The translations under genes and the position numbers were made by a program. From assembly GCF_027912495.1 (NCBI RefSeq), contig NZ_CP115463.1, positions 2,379,501-2,443,500 of the forward strand: 64,000 nt of DNA, written 5' to 3'. Under the pieces are notes generated by a model. The model worked only from the letters and a program-made list of their open reading frames with translations, did not search any database and had not been told where the DNA came from. Shown here in pieces: positions 35,746-47,424 of the stretch. This DNA comes from Caulobacter sp. NIBR1757. Lineage in GTDB: Bacteria > Pseudomonadota > Alphaproteobacteria > Caulobacterales > Caulobacteraceae. The first letter of the stretch is position 1. Each line of letters begins with the position of its first letter.

Positions 35746-37869
35746 CTACTTCGCCGCGACGGCCTTCTGCATCTCCTGCTGACGCCGCGCCAGGTTCAGC
35801 AGGTACTGCCGAACCGATTCCGCCTCATCGGCTGTCAGCAGGCTGGCGAAGGACACCATCCCCTGCTCCTTGCGGTCGCCGTCGATGACGATGCTCTTGA
35901 AGATGGCCGCGTCGGTGATGGCCGGTGAGTAGCGCAGGTCGGGGATCGAGAAGTTCGACACCCCGCTGGCCCCGTGACAGACCCCGCAGTTGGCGGCGAA
36001 CACCGCCGTGCCGGTGGCGATCTGCTGCGGCGTGCCGGGGGTGGCCGGCAGGGTCAACGGCGTCTTGGTCGATGCCGGCCGCGCCGGCAGCTTGCCCTTG
36101 GCCCCCAGTTTGAAGACCAGCAGGCGGCGCGGGCCTTCCGAGCGCGGATCGACCCCGGCCCCGGCCGAAACCGCGAAGCCGCCACCGTAGCCGGCCATCA
36201 GGGCGACATACTGCTCGCCGTCGATCTCATAGGTCATGGACGGCGCGACGACGCCGGTCTGGGTGTCGAAGCCCCACAGCTTCTTGCCGCTGCCGGCGTC
36301 ATAGGCCGCGAACTCGCCCGTGGCGCTGCCCTGGAAGACCAGGTTGCCCGCCGTGGCCAGAACCCCGCCGTTCCAGGGCCCGTCATAGTTGACGGTCCAC
36401 TTGGCCGACTGCGTCACCGGATCCCAGGCCACCAGCTTGCCCTTCAGCGAGGCGCGGATCGCCTTCAGCTGCGCCTCGTCGTCCGGCAGACCGGCGACCA
36501 GGAAGTCGATGCCGACATTCCAGCCCTGCGGCCGGTACTTGAAGTTGGCCTTGTCGCCACCCGGCTGCATGTAGGGGAAGGGAATTTCCTGGGCCGGGAT
36601 GTAGACCAGCCCGGTCTTCGGGCTGAAGGCCATCGGGTGCCAGTTGTGGGCGCCCAGCGGGCCGGGGTTGGACAGGTGGATGGTCTTTTCGTAGCGCGCC
36701 CCGGGCGCCTCGATCGGCCGGCCGGTGGCCTTGTCGATGCCGGTCGCCCAGTTAACGGCGCTGACGTACTTTTCGGCCGAGATGAACTTCCCGTTGGTGC
36801 GATCCAGCACATAGAAGAAGCCGTTCTTGGGCGCCTGCATCAGCACCTTGCGCGGCTTGCCGTCGATGGTGAGGTCGGCCAGCACGATATGCTGCGTCGC
36901 CGTATAGTCCCAGCTCTCGCCGGGCGTGGTCTGATAGTGCCAGACGTATTCGCCGGTCTCCGGCTTGAGGGCGACGATCGAGGACAGGAACAGGTTGTCG
37001 CCGCCGCCGGGGCTGCGGATGTCGCGGTTCCAGGGCGAGCCATTGCCGACGCCGATATAGAGCAGGTCGAGCTCGGGGTCATAGGCCATCGAGTCCCAGA
37101 CCGTGCCGCCGCCGCCGACCTTCCACCATTCGCCGTTCCAGGTCTTGCGGGCGACGTCCTTCATCGCCTTGTCGGAAGCGGCGCCATCCGTCTCCTTCTC
37201 GCCGGGCACGGTGTAGAAGCGCCAGGCCATGTCGCCGGTCTCGGCGTCATAGGCCGAAAGATAGCCGCGCACGCCCAGCTCGGCGCCGCCGTTGCCAATC
37301 AGCACCTTGCCCTTCACCACGCGCGGCGCGCCGGTGATGGTGTAGGGCTTGGATTGGTCGACCGTGACCTTGGACCAGACCAGCTTGCCGGTTTTGGCGT
37401 CGAGCGCTTCCAGGCGACCGTCGAGCGTGCCGTAGAACACCTTGCCGCCCCACAGGGCGACGCCCCGGTTGACGCTGTCGCAACAGGCCTTGACGCCCGT
37501 CGACTTGGGCACCGCCGGATCGTGTTCCCAGAGCAGCTTGCCGGTCTTGGCGTCGAAGGCGCGTACGATCGACCAGCTGCTGGTCGTGTACATCACGCCA
37601 TCGGCGACCAGCGGCGTCGCCTCGATGCCGCGCGTTTCTGGCAGGTCGAAGGACCAGGCCAGGCCCAGCTCGCCGATGTTCGAGGCGTTGATCTTCTCCA
37701 GCGGGCTGAAGCGCTGTTCGGAATAGGTGCGGCCGTGGGTGATCCACTCGCCCGGGTTACTGTCGGCGGCGGCGATCCGCGCCGCATCGACCGGTTTTGG
37801 TCCGCCACAGGCCGCCAAGGCCAGGCTCGCGACCGCCACGGCGGCCCAGATTGCGCGTTTGGCGCCCAT
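35746..37869 (-). CDS. PQQ-dependent quinohemoprotein alcohol dehydrogenase (lipoprotein)
   Basis: 707-residue periplasmic enzyme oxidising alcohols with PQQ and passing electrons to its own heme. The signal peptide ends in a lipobox (LAAC, Cys21). An eight-bladed PQQ propeller follows, with the vicinal disulfide CC at 129-130 and repeated W-motifs ([33 protein letters not shown]). A C-terminal cytochrome c domain carries CGVCH at 628-632. The ATG follows GGGAG at good spacing. No pqq biosynthesis genes are in the window, so the cofactor must come from elsewhere. Confidence 0.93.
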   Translation of the reverse strand: MGAKRAIWAAVAVASLALAACGGPKPVDAARIAAADSNPGEWITHGRTYSEQRFSPLEKINASNIGELGLAWSFDLPETRGIEATPLVADGVMYTTSSWSIVRAFDAKTGKLLWEHDPAVPKSTGVKACCDSVNRGVALWGGKVFYGTLDGRLEALDAKTGKLVWSKVTVDQSKPYTITGAPRVVKGKVLIGNGGAELGVRGYLSAYDAETGDMAWRFYTVPGEKETDGAASDKAMKDVARKTWNGEWWKVGGGGTVWDSMAYDPELDLLYIGVGNGSPWNRDIRSPGGGDNLFLSSIVALKPETGEYVWHYQTTPGESWDYTATQHIVLADLTIDGKPRKVLMQAPKNGFFYVLDRTNGKFISAEKYVSAVNWATGIDKATGRPIEAPGARYEKTIHLSNPGPLGAHNWHPMAFSPKTGLVYIPAQEIPFPYMQPGGDKANFKYRPQGWNVGIDFLVAGLPDDEAQLKAIRASLKGKLVAWDPVTQSAKWTVNYDGPWNGGVLATAGNLVFQGSATGEFAAYDAGSGKKLWGFDTQTGVVAPSMTYEIDGEQYVALMAGYGGGFAVSAGAGVDPRSEGPRRLLVFKLGAKGKLPARPASTKTPLTLPATPGTPQQIATGTAVFAANCGVCHGASGVSNFSIPDLRYSPAITDAAIFKSIVIDGDRKEQGMVSFASLLTADEAESVRQYLLNLARRQQEMQKAVAAK

Positions 37870-37915
37870 CCCGAATTCTCCCATACAGATGAGTCGCCGG
37901 GTCTGACGCCCGACG

Positions 37916-38920
37916 TTAGGGCCGACTATGGCCGCGCGACGCTGCGTCAATCAACGGTCCTTTCAAGGCCCGCGTCACCGGCTTTTCGAACAGTCTCCAG
38001 ACCAGCCAGCCGATGCCGCAGGCCAGCACCAGCGACAGCGGAATGAACAGCCACGGCCGCCAGGTTCCCAACAGCACCGCCACCGCCCCGATGACCAGCG
38101 GATGGGTCAGGTAGAGGCTGTAGCTGGCGTCGCCCAAGGCCAGCAGGACCGGAATCCGAGGCAGGCCGCCCTCGGCCTCGACCGCCGTCAGGCCGGCGAC
38201 GATCAGCAGGGCCGGCATGCCCCAGAACAGCGGCCGCCACAGGTCCCATTCGCTCTGGATCACGGCCATGGCGGCGTACCAGGCAATCGCGGCGGCCAGC
38301 ATGAGCCAGCCGGCCCCGCGCCCGGGTCGAAAATCGGTGGTCAGCACCTTGGCCAGCAGGACGCCGGCCAGGAATTCGAGGATCAGCGGGTTGGCCAGCA
38401 TCTCGTAGGCCGGCGGATAGAAGAAGCCGCCCAGACCCAGCGCCAGGAGCCCGCAGGTCAGCACCAGCAGGCGGCGCGGCTGGGGGATCAGCAGGGCGAC
38501 GGCGAAGATCAGGTAGAAGATCGCCTCATAGTTCAGGGTCCAGCCCGGGGCCAGGATCGGAAACGGCTGGCCGGCGGGGTTGCGGTGCTGAATGAAGGCC
38601 AGCGACTGCAGGACGTGGCTCCAGGTCGGCTGCACATCTGGAAATCGCGGCGGAAACAGCAGCGCCGCCGCCACCAGCCCGAGGGTCACCACCCAGTATA
38701 GCGGCGCGATGCGCACGGCCCGCCGGCGCAGGAACTCCAGCGGCCTGACGCCCGTCCCCTCGGTCGTGCGCCACATGATGAAGCCGCTGATGACGAAGAA
38801 GATATCGACCCCGGCCGCGCCGATGTCGAAGTCCAGCCGGGCCCACTGGAAGGCGTGAAACACCGCCACCGCCAGGGCCGCCAGGGCGCGCAGATACTGG
38901 ATCGACAGCAGAGGCCGCAT
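37916..38920 (-). CDS. Acyltransferase-3 family membrane protein
   Basis: 334-residue integral-membrane O-acyltransferase of the OafA/Acyl_transf_3 family. About ten hydrophobic segments; the N-terminal signature [20 protein letters not shown] with its His, then [12 protein letters not shown] and [12 protein letters not shown]. Typically acetylates polysaccharide or lipid head groups. It lies upstream of the PQQ dehydrogenase on the same strand with a 46-bp gap. Confidence 0.9.
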   Translation of the reverse strand: MRPLLSIQYLRALAALAVAVFHAFQWARLDFDIGAAGVDIFFVISGFIMWRTTEGTGVRPLEFLRRRAVRIAPLYWVVTLGLVAAALLFPPRFPDVQPTWSHVLQSLAFIQHRNPAGQPFPILAPGWTLNYEAIFYLIFAVALLIPQPRRLLVLTCGLLALGLGGFFYPPAYEMLANPLILEFLAGVLLAKVLTTDFRPGRGAGWLMLAAAIAWYAAMAVIQSEWDLWRPLFWGMPALLIVAGLTAVEAEGGLPRIPVLLALGDASYSLYLTHPLVIGAVAVLLGTWRPWLFIPLSLVLACGIGWLVWRLFEKPVTRALKGPLIDAASRGHSRP

Positions 38921-39063
38921 CCGTCCTCCCCAGGCCGCGCGCGGGGCTAGTGATGCGCTGGATGAGGGCGATCGGCAATGGGGACAAGATCAGTCATGGG
39001 ATGTGATCCTGGTGCGGAACGGACGGGATCAACACCGCCCCTCGCCTGTGGCAGACTTCCGCC

Positions 39064-39612
39064 ATGGCCAAGCAATTCGACCGCATCGGCGCCCAGCACG
39101 CCGACTTCATCTCCAGGCAGCACATCTTCTTCACGGCCAGCGCCACGGCCGACAGCCGCATCAACCTGTCACCCAAGGGGCTCGACGCCCTGCGCGTGCT
39201 GGACGAGCACAGCGTCTGCTGGCTGGACCTGACCGGCAGCGGCGCCGAAACCGCGGCCCACATGCGCCACGACGGCCGCCTGACTGTGATGGTGTGCGCC
39301 TTTCAGGGCCCGCCCCTGATCCTGCGCCTCTACGGTCGGGGACAAGTCCTGCCGCGCGGCGGCGAGGCCTACGCCGCCCTCCTCGCCTCCGCCTTCGACG
39401 ACAAGGAACCACCCGGGGCCCGCCAGATCGTCCGCCTCGACGTCGATCTGGTGCAGACCTCCTGCGGCTTCGGCGTGCCCCTCTATGACTACCAGGGCGA
39501 ACGCGACAGCCTAATCCGCTGGGCCGAAGCCAAGGGCGAGGATGGCCTCGTCGAGTATCGCGCCGAGAAGAACGCCGTCAGCCTCGATGGCCTGCCCACC
39601 GGCGTCGCCTGA
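39064..39612 (+). CDS. Pyridoxamine 5'-phosphate oxidase-fold flavoprotein
   Basis: 182-residue split-beta-barrel protein of the PNPOx-like superfamily. Features are HIFFTASATADSRINLSPKG near the N-terminus, VCWLDLTGSGAETAAHM, and RLTVMVCAFQGPPLILRLYGRG, the usual FMN/F420-binding barrel pattern. It lacks the residues specific to true PdxH, so reductase or binding activity is more probable. It is followed after 58 bp by an SDR gene. Confidence 0.85.
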   Translation: MAKQFDRIGAQHADFISRQHIFFTASATADSRINLSPKGLDALRVLDEHSVCWLDLTGSGAETAAHMRHDGRLTVMVCAFQGPPLILRLYGRGQVLPRGGEAYAALLASAFDDKEPPGARQIVRLDVDLVQTSCGFGVPLYDYQGERDSLIRWAEAKGEDGLVEYRAEKNAVSLDGLPTGVA

Positions 39613-39670
39613 CCTCTTGCCGAACCTTGCGGAAGGCAGGCACAGGGCGTCCGACACGAGGAGAATCCCC

Positions 39671-40438
39671 ATGACCGAACAGACCCACGCCGGCCGCACC
39701 ATCCTGATCACCGGCGGCTCCTCGGGCCTCGGCCGCCGCTTCGCCGTGATGCTGGCCGCCGCCGGGGCCAAGGTCGCCGTCTGCGCCCGCCGTACCGACC
39801 GCCTGGCCGACCTGGTCAGCGAGATCCAGACGGCCGGCGGGACCGCCGCCGCCTTCGCCATGGACGTCCAGGACGAAGCCAGCGTCATCGCCGCCTTCGA
39901 GGCCGCGCAGGAGCAGCTCGGCCCCATCGACACCGTCATCGCCAACGCCGGCATGAACAACGAGGGTCTGGCTGTCGATCTGCCGGTCGAGGACTTCCGC
40001 ACCGTGCTCGACATCAACGTCACCGGCGCCTTCCTGACCGCGCGCGAAGGGGCCCGGCGGATGATGGCCGCCGGTTCGAAGGACACGGGCCGCGGCCGCA
40101 TCGTCCTCATCGCCTCGATCGGAGCCCACAAGGTGCTGCCGGGTCTGGCCGTCTACTGCGCCTCCAAGGCCGCCGTCGCCCACATGGGCAAGACCCTGGC
40201 CCGCGAATGGGCCAACCGGGGCATCAACGTCAACGTCGTCTGCCCGGGCTACATCGAGACCGAGATCAACAGCGACTGGTTCGCCAGCGAGGGCGGCAAG
40301 AAGCAGATCGCCAGCTTCCCGCGCCGCCGCCTGATGGACCCGTCCGATCTCGACCCGGTCATCGCCTGGCTGACCTCCGATGCTTCGAAGTCGGTGACCG
40401 GCAGCGTGGTGACGGTGGACGACGGGCAGTCGATCTAG
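39671..40438 (+). CDS. Short-chain dehydrogenase/reductase
   Basis: 255-residue NAD(P)-dependent oxidoreductase. The TGGSSGLGRRF cofactor motif, NAG (ANAGMNN), catalytic YCASK and PGYIETEIN are present; the Ser partner lies in IASIGAHK. The Arg in CARRTDR after beta-2 favours NADP. The ATG has GAGGAG upstream. Substrate is unknown. Its stop shares CTAG with the converging secreted-protein gene. Confidence 0.93.
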   Translation: MTEQTHAGRTILITGGSSGLGRRFAVMLAAAGAKVAVCARRTDRLADLVSEIQTAGGTAAAFAMDVQDEASVIAAFEAAQEQLGPIDTVIANAGMNNEGLAVDLPVEDFRTVLDINVTGAFLTAREGARRMMAAGSKDTGRGRIVLIASIGAHKVLPGLAVYCASKAAVAHMGKTLAREWANRGINVNVVCPGYIETEINSDWFASEGGKKQIASFPRRRLMDPSDLDPVIAWLTSDASKSVTGSVVTVDDGQSI

Positions 40439-41196
40439 TTGTCCCGTTTGAGGGTCGGCGGCGGCCTGATCGGCGCAAAGTCGACAACGCCGGTATTGCC
40501 CGTCTTGCGATCATAGGCAGTCAACAGGACGCTGAACGCTCCGGGAGCGTCCTCGATCGTGACGGAAAAGGTCGAGGGCTTGCCGGCGTAGGTCAGCTTT
40601 ACCCGCCTGTCCGGGGCGCCCAAAGGCGCCGCGCTGATCACGGCTTCGACCTCATAGTCATCCGAATTCCACAGCCCGCCGGGCGTCAACGGACATCCGC
40701 ACATCAGGGTGACATTGGCGGTCAGAACGGCGGCCTGGCCCTCGAACCGGACGGTGGGGTCTATGGTCAGGCCCGGAAATTCGATGATCCAGCCGTCGCC
40801 GACGCTGGACTTGCCGGGCAGGATCCAGGCGCTCGAGCTCACGGTCACGGCTCCGCCTGCCGGGCGCGCTGGCCCCTCGGCTTTCAGAAGAACCAAGGTC
40901 GGCTTGTCGATGTCGATGGTCGCGGTGAAGGCGGCATCGCCTTCACCCGCCAGTCGCTCGCCCCGCAGGCGCGGCTTTACCATCAGGCGGTCGGTATCGC
41001 CGGTCCCGCCTTCGGTTCGCCCCTTGGCGAGCACCTTGCCCTTGACATCGGTGAGCGTCACTTCGACCCCACCCATGCTCGTGCCGATGAACTTGGCATC
41101 CTTGGCAAGCGCCCGGACGGTGATGGTCGTCGGCTCGGCGAAGGCCGGCGCCGCCAGGCCAAGGGCGATCAGAACAGCCAGGATCAACGGTCTCAT
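40435..41196 (-). CDS. Secreted protein of unknown function, end of the MoxR operon
   Basis: 253 residues with a cleavable signal peptide (MRPLILAVLIALGLAAPAFA). The mature protein looks all-beta with Ig-like character (VRALAKDAKFIGTSMGGVEV, VTLTDVKGKVLAKGR) and a distinctive CGCP in the middle. It starts 7 bp after the RDD gene and so is probably the last gene of the operon. No family recognised; probably periplasmic. Confidence 0.65.
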   Translation of the reverse strand: MRPLILAVLIALGLAAPAFAEPTTITVRALAKDAKFIGTSMGGVEVTLTDVKGKVLAKGRTEGGTGDTDRLMVKPRLRGERLAGEGDAAFTATIDIDKPTLVLLKAEGPARPAGGAVTVSSSAWILPGKSSVGDGWIIEFPGLTIDPTVRFEGQAAVLTANVTLMCGCPLTPGGLWNSDDYEVEAVISAAPLGAPDRRVKLTYAGKPSTFSVTIEDAPGAFSVLLTAYDRKTGNTGVVDFAPIRPPPTLKRDN

Positions 41197-41203
41197 CAGG
41201 TCC

Positions 41204-42082
41204 TCACGCCTTGTCGAACTTGTCCTTGCGCCGGTGCCCAAACAGCATCCGCTGCTCCAGCCGCGCCCTTAGGCCGGCATAGTAGGCTTGCAGGAACTGT
41301 TCGTCGCTCTCGTATTCGCCGGGCGTCCAGTCGATCTTGCGGCGGATGCGGTCGGCGACGGCGGTCATGGTCTTGCGATCGCGGTTGCGCAGCACCTGCT
41401 CCAGCACGTGCAGCTCCTTGATGCCGTAGGCCGACAGCTGGGCGTCGGTGAACTTGAAATGACCGCTGGCGTCAGTGTCGGAGAGGTCGGGCAGCAGGGT
41501 GCGCTTGGGCGTGCGCACCACCCAGGTGCCGGCGATCAGGTCGCCGGCCCGCAGGCGGTCCTTGTTGAACAGCGGGAAGAACAGGAAAATCCCCGTCCAG
41601 ATGGCCATGAACAGCATGGTCAGACCATCGGCGGAGCCCTGCGAGAAGGCCCCGATGATCATGAACTTCACCGGCGCCGCGAACTCGATCTCGCGCATGA
41701 TATTGCGGGCCACGACCGCCTCGGCCGTCAGCCGCCCGCCGTCCCGCGCCGCGACCCTCAGGCCCATGATCCGCTTGCCGATGGTGGCGGCCCGCGGCGA
41801 CAGCTCGAAGCCGATGAACCAGCCGTTGCTGAGGATGAAGAAGCCCAGGAAGCCGATGATCCAGATATGGCCGGCGTCCTTGCCGCCCATCGACGCCAGG
41901 GTCCAGCCGACCGCCCACAGGAACAGGCCGATGCAGATCATCTGCAGCACCCAGTCGATCAGGAAGGCCCCGATGCGCTGGCCGGCGTCGCCGATGCGCA
42001 GGTTGAGGTCGACGCCCTCCGGCGTGACCAGCGAGCGGCGCAGGGCCGCCTCGGCCTTGGCCGTGGCGTCATAGGCGGACAT
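41204..42082 (-). CDS. RDD-family membrane protein
   Basis: 292 residues with the RDD signature: LRIGDAGQRIGAFLIDWVLQ at the first helix, then SPRAATIGKRIMGLRV and the RAGDLIAGTWVV loop. Four membrane segments sit at about 35-65, 75-95 and 145-175; a long charged cytoplasmic tail (about 195-292) follows. Start overlaps the upstream SpoIIM-like gene by 14 bases. RDD proteins occur in MoxR operons where they probably help form an envelope complex. Confidence 0.9.
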   Translation of the reverse strand: MSAYDATAKAEAALRRSLVTPEGVDLNLRIGDAGQRIGAFLIDWVLQMICIGLFLWAVGWTLASMGGKDAGHIWIIGFLGFFILSNGWFIGFELSPRAATIGKRIMGLRVAARDGGRLTAEAVVARNIMREIEFAAPVKFMIIGAFSQGSADGLTMLFMAIWTGIFLFFPLFNKDRLRAGDLIAGTWVVRTPKRTLLPDLSDTDASGHFKFTDAQLSAYGIKELHVLEQVLRNRDRKTMTAVADRIRRKIDWTPGEYESDEQFLQAYYAGLRARLEQRMLFGHRRKDKFDKA

Positions 42083-43079
42083 TGGCGAGCCCCTTGCGAC
42101 GGCGCGGCAGGTAGAAATAGCTCATCCACAGCACGCCCGAGCCGATGCCGATGGCGTAGCGGGCCACGTCCGAGGTGATCAGCTGGCGCCCGAAGCCCTC
42201 GATAATGCCGGCGATCAGCAGCATCAGCACCACCCCGGCCATCGCCCCGCCGCAGGCCCTGCCGGCCTCCGAGGCCGCGTCCAGCCGGGTCTTATCGCCC
42301 GGGAAGGCGACGGCCAGCCCGATCTTGAAGCCCGCCCCGCCGGCCAGGATGATGGCGTAGAGCTCGGTCACCCCGTGGATCATGATCCAGCCGGCGAAAT
42401 TCCACCCCAGGCCCTTGGCGGCGAACACCGCCAGCATGGCCCCGAGCATGGAGCCGTTCTGGATCAGCAACATCGCAGTCGGCACACAGAAGGCGAAACC
42501 GAGCGCGAAACAGAACAGCGAGATCTGCGCATTGTGCTGGAACAGGCTGGCGGCGAACGGCCCCAGCTGGCCGGCCGGGCCGCCGTCGTAGAGGCCGTCG
42601 CGCAGGGTCTTGTAGGTGGCGGTCGGATCGCGGCCCTGGGCCATGTCCGGCGAGACGAAGGAGAAGTAGAGATCGGGGTTCTGGCTAACGAGCACATAGC
42701 CCAGCACGGCCGCGAAAATGGTGATCAACCCCGCCGCCAGGGTTTCCTTCCAGATCGAGGTCACCGCCCGCGACCAGCCGGTGGTGAAGAAATGGACCAG
42801 CCGCTCGCCGATCCATGGCCGCGTGCCGTAGACCAGGAAATAGGCCCGGGCGCAGAGGCCCTCGAGGTATTCGATCAGGCTGTGGTCCAGCGAGGTGGCG
42901 CGGGCCACCGACAGGGACGACAGGGCCGAACGGTACAGCACCGGAATGGCCAGCAACTGTTCGTCGGTCAGCGACCGGGCGCCGCGCGACTCGACCTTCT
43001 CGAGCAGGCCCGACAGCCGGCTCCAGTCATGCTGCCGCTCCTGGCGGAACTTGGCGCTTTTCAGCTGCAGGGCGGCCAT
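42069..43079 (-). CDS. SpoIIM-like (DUF95) membrane protein
   Basis: 336 residues: a cytosolic N-terminus (about 1-110) followed by five or six membrane helices. The DUF95/SpoIIM core is seen in FALGFAFCVPTAMLLIQNGSM and GVTELYAIILAGGAGFKIG. It shares its function context with the MoxR operon rather than sporulation. Strong GGAGGAAAG ribosome-binding site; overlaps the RDD gene by 14 bases downstream. Confidence 0.88.
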   Translation of the reverse strand: MAALQLKSAKFRQERQHDWSRLSGLLEKVESRGARSLTDEQLLAIPVLYRSALSSLSVARATSLDHSLIEYLEGLCARAYFLVYGTRPWIGERLVHFFTTGWSRAVTSIWKETLAAGLITIFAAVLGYVLVSQNPDLYFSFVSPDMAQGRDPTATYKTLRDGLYDGGPAGQLGPFAASLFQHNAQISLFCFALGFAFCVPTAMLLIQNGSMLGAMLAVFAAKGLGWNFAGWIMIHGVTELYAIILAGGAGFKIGLAVAFPGDKTRLDAASEAGRACGGAMAGVVLMLLIAGIIEGFGRQLITSDVARYAIGIGSGVLWMSYFYLPRRRKGLANVRL

Positions 43080-43089
43080 GTCTTTCCTC

Positions 43090-44399
43090 CTACAGCAGGT
43101 TGCGGCGTTTGATGTCGAGGTAGGCGTTGATCAGCGCCGGGCCGACCGCGCCGGCCGGCGCCTCGACCAGTTGCACCCCCATCCGGCGCAGGCGCATCAT
43201 CACCACCTCCCGCTCGCGGATCAGCGTCGCCGCCGTCACCGCCCGCGACAGATCGGCCCCCTCGAGCGGCTCGGCCCTGGCCATCGCCTCCAGCTCCTCG
43301 TCCCGCATCAGCACGAACAGCACCAGATGGCGCTTCAGCAGCCGGCGCAGGTTCTCCATCATCAGCTCGGCGCCGATGCTGTCGGTGAACTCGGTGAACA
43401 TGACGATCAGGCTGCGGCGGTCCAGATCGCCGGCCAGGGTGGTCAGGCCCAGCGTGAAATTGGTTTCCTCGGCCGCGTAGTCGAGCCGCGAGACCAGCCG
43501 CTGGATCAGCGGAAACGACTGCACCCCGCTGGTCGCCCCGGTCGACAAGCGCGGCCTGGCATCGAAGGCGAACATGCCGACCCGGTCGCCGGTGGCCAGC
43601 CCGACATAGGCCAGCAGCAGGGCCGCGTTGATCGCCCGGTCGATGCGCGGCAGGCCCTCAAGGGGCTCGCTCATGGTGCGGCCGGTGTCCATGGCCATGA
43701 CGATGGTGTGGTTGCGCTCCGTGCGCCGTTCCTGGGCGACAAGCTTGCCGTGCCGGGCCGACTGCTTCCAGTCGATGGTGCGGTGGTCCATGCCGGCGAC
43801 GAAGTCGCGCAGGGCGTGGAACTCGGTCCCCTCGCCGGTCTCGATCTGCTCCTTCAGGCCGTGCAGGGCGTCGCGGGAGAACAGCCGCAGGGCCTCCTCC
43901 TTCACCGCCGCGATGTTCGGCGTCACCGGGGCGGCGTAGTCGAGCGGATGCTGGATCTGGGCCCAGGCCAGGCCCAGCGGCCCCTTCCAGCGCAGCCACA
44001 GCTTCTCCAGCACCGCCTCGCCCCGCCTGAACGGCGTCAGGGTGAAGGCGGCGGCCGTCTCCTTGGCCTCGACCGCGACAAAGGCGCGGCGCGGTTCGAC
44101 GGCGATGATGTCATTGCCCTCCAGCATCATCTCGACCCGGGCGGGCGTGAAAATGCTGTTGAACAGCACGCCCGCCCTGGCCTCGCCGCCCGCCCCGACG
44201 GCCAGCGATCCCGGCGCGTCGAGCACCACCTCGGGCGGCGTCCGCAGCCGGGTCAGGCCGGCGTCGAGCAGCATCAGCAGGACCACCAGCGCCGACCAGC
44301 CGACCCCGACCACCCAGTAGCTGGCCGCGAACACGCCGGCGCCGGCGGCCAGGGGCGCGCCCACGGCCGTCAGCACCACAGCGGTCCGCGTCGGATAGA

Positions 44400-44403
<4 letters not shown>
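43090..44403 (-). CDS. DUF58 domain-containing protein (von Willebrand A-like)
   Basis: 437-residue partner of MoxR ATPases. Two N-terminal membrane helices (about 10-55), then an Ig-like region and the DUF58 core, whose signature is EFHALRDFVAGMDHRTIDWKQSAR. A VWA-like domain follows (TIVMAMDTGRTMS, the metal-site motif). GTG start overlapping the MoxR stop in GTGA. Likely receives chaperone action from MoxR in assembling an envelope complex. Confidence 0.92.
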
Positions 44404-45342
<939 letters not shown>

Positions 45343-45356
<14 letters not shown>

Positions 45357-46575
45357 GGGTCATCTCCAGTCTCCAGGAATACAGGCGGCGAGCGGCGGCG
45401 AGCGCCTCGCCGATGTCTTTGGCCGCGGCCGCCTTGGCGCGCAGCTCGGTGAAGGGGGCAAGGTCCGCCTGGGCCGACAGCCGGTCCAGCAGGGCCTCGA
45501 GATCATCGTCCGACAGGGCGTGCGGCGCGCCCACGGCCCGCGCCGCCTCGGCCCGCACCCACAGGGCGTAGCGTTCGACCATGCGGTGCTCGCGCCTGGC
45601 CAGGCGGATCAGGGCGGCGGTGTTGTCGGCCAGGCCGCGCTTGCCCAGCGCGATGGCGCGGGCCTTCTCGATCGGCGGGCCGAACCGGCCCATGGCCTGC
45701 ATGGCCAGCAACAGGGCGGCCAGGCCCAGAGACAGGCTGACCCCTAGGAACGGCGGCTTGAGCATCGTCTCCAGCATGCCCTTGCGGTTCTGCAGGCCGT
45801 TCAGCGAGACGTCGAAGACGATCCCGTCGCCCTCGGCGCGGGCGAGCGCGAGGATCTTCAGCCCGGCCAGGGCCGTGGCCTTGTCGCTGATCCCTTGCGT
45901 ATTGAGCAGGTCCGGATCGGAGAGGAGCCAGGTGTCGCCGTTCCGGGCCAGCACCACCCCGCCGCGCTCGGCGACCAGCACCGGCCGCCAGTCCTTGCCG
46001 AGCTTGAGCATGCGCAGCTGGTCGATCTTGCCGGTGACGGCGAACAGCGAGCCGTCGGCCCGTAGCAGCCGGCGCGGACCGATCACCGCGTCCTGCCCCA
46101 GCTTCGTCCCCTTGGCGATGTCCTCCAGAACGCCGACCACCATCCCGCCCGGCATCAGCTCACGGCCGCGCACCCAGCCCCGGTGGGTGTTGTGCGGCCC
46201 CGCCGCCCACTTCCTCAACACGATCAGCCGGTCGCCCTCATAGACCACCTCGTCCAGCGCCTGGGGCGAGGCGTAGGGCTCCGGCGCGACGATCAGCAGC
46301 GGATCGGCGCCCTCGGCCCCATAGCCGGTGCGGTCGATGCTGACCTCGACGCCACTGGCCCGCAGCAGTTCGATGATCCCGGCATAGCCGACCGCCGAGC
46401 GCGACAGCGCATGGGCCCCGCCATTGTCGCCCTTGTTGAAGTCGTCGCCGAAGGCGCCCATCACCAGGCTGCCGATGAAGGCGAGCACGCCGATCACCAC
46501 CAGCCACAGGACCAGCACCGCCGAGAAGGGGTTACGGCTGCGCTTGATCGACCGGCGGCCGGGAACCAGGGTCAT
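45343..46575 (-). CDS. DUF4350 domain-containing membrane protein
   Basis: 410-residue protein: an N-terminal membrane helix (FSAVLVLWLVVIGVLAFIGS), an extracytoplasmic DUF4350-type domain (GAHALSRSAVGYAGIIELLRASGVEV), and a second membrane helix around PFLGVSLSLGLAALLLAMQAM with a cytosolic helical tail. Overlaps DUF4129 by four bases upstream and MoxR by 14 bases downstream. Probably a structural subunit of the MoxR complex. Confidence 0.85.
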
Positions 46576-47240
46576 GACCAGGTCCCCGACAGCACCAGCT
46601 GCTCATAGGCCTCGCGGGCCCGCAGCCAGCCGGCCTCATCGACCGGGCGGCCGCCGAAGAAGCTGCGCTCGACGATCTCGGCGATCAGGGCAAAGGCGGG
46701 CCTGGCCTGCTCCGGCAGGTCCGGCAGGGCGGCGATGTCGCGGCTGGTCAGGGCCGGGCCGATCAGGCGTGGACGCCGCGCGATGATGTCGGCGACGCCG
46801 CGCAGCAGCAGCATGTGCACCGCCTCGTCGAACCGGCCTTCGGCGGCCAGGGCGTCAGCGTCGAGCAGCAGGATGCGGGCCTTCTCGCGGTCCGGCCGCC
46901 AGTCTGTGGCCCCGAGCTTCTTGAAGTCCTTGCCCCCCTTCCAGCCGAGCCGAACGCCAAACAGCTCGCGCACGATCAGAAAGACGATGAGCAGCACCCC
47001 AAGGCCGATGACGGTCCAGATGACGATGGTCAGCGGCTGGCCGATCGCCGCGATGGCCTCGATCAGCGGCCTCAGCCAGTCGGGCGGCGGCTTGGGTGGA
47101 TCGACGCCGGGCAGGCTGTGCTGCAGGGTCTTGTCGGCCATCATCGCCGCATGCGCGCGGTCGAACCCCGACGGATCCAGTGACCCGTCAGGCGGTACGC
47201 GCGGCACGGAATTTGTCGGCTGGCCCATCCCCGGAGCCAT
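46572..47240 (-). CDS. DUF4129-type membrane protein, first gene of MoxR operon
   Basis: 222 residues (MAPGMGQPTNSVPRV...). A Pro-rich N-terminus (about 1-60), one membrane helix (LTIVIWTVIGLGVLLIVFLI), and a cytosolic domain with DALAAEGRFDEAVHMLLLRGV, typical of DUF4129. The start is uncertain: an ATG four codons later is equally possible and neither has a clear ribosome-binding site. Promoter is expected in the 184-bp gap to the divergent glycosyltransferase. Confidence 0.75.
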   Translation of the reverse strand: MAPGMGQPTNSVPRVPPDGSLDPSGFDRAHAAMMADKTLQHSLPGVDPPKPPPDWLRPLIEAIAAIGQPLTIVIWTVIGLGVLLIVFLIVRELFGVRLGWKGGKDFKKLGATDWRPDREKARILLLDADALAAEGRFDEAVHMLLLRGVADIIARRPRLIGPALTSRDIAALPDLPEQARPAFALIAEIVERSFFGGRPVDEAGWLRAREAYEQLVLSGTWS

Positions 47241-47424
47241 ACTAGGCGAGCGGCGTGACAACACAACCAAGGCCGAGTGCCTGCCTGACGAAAAGGCGGC
47301 GATTGCCCGTTTTGCGTGCTGCCCGCGACACGACCCGCATTGCGAAAAACGTGAAGGAACCAAGCGGCGGCGAAGCGTCTTCCGCTCCTTGCCGGGTTCG
47401 GCGCCAGCGTACGGAGTAGCCCCA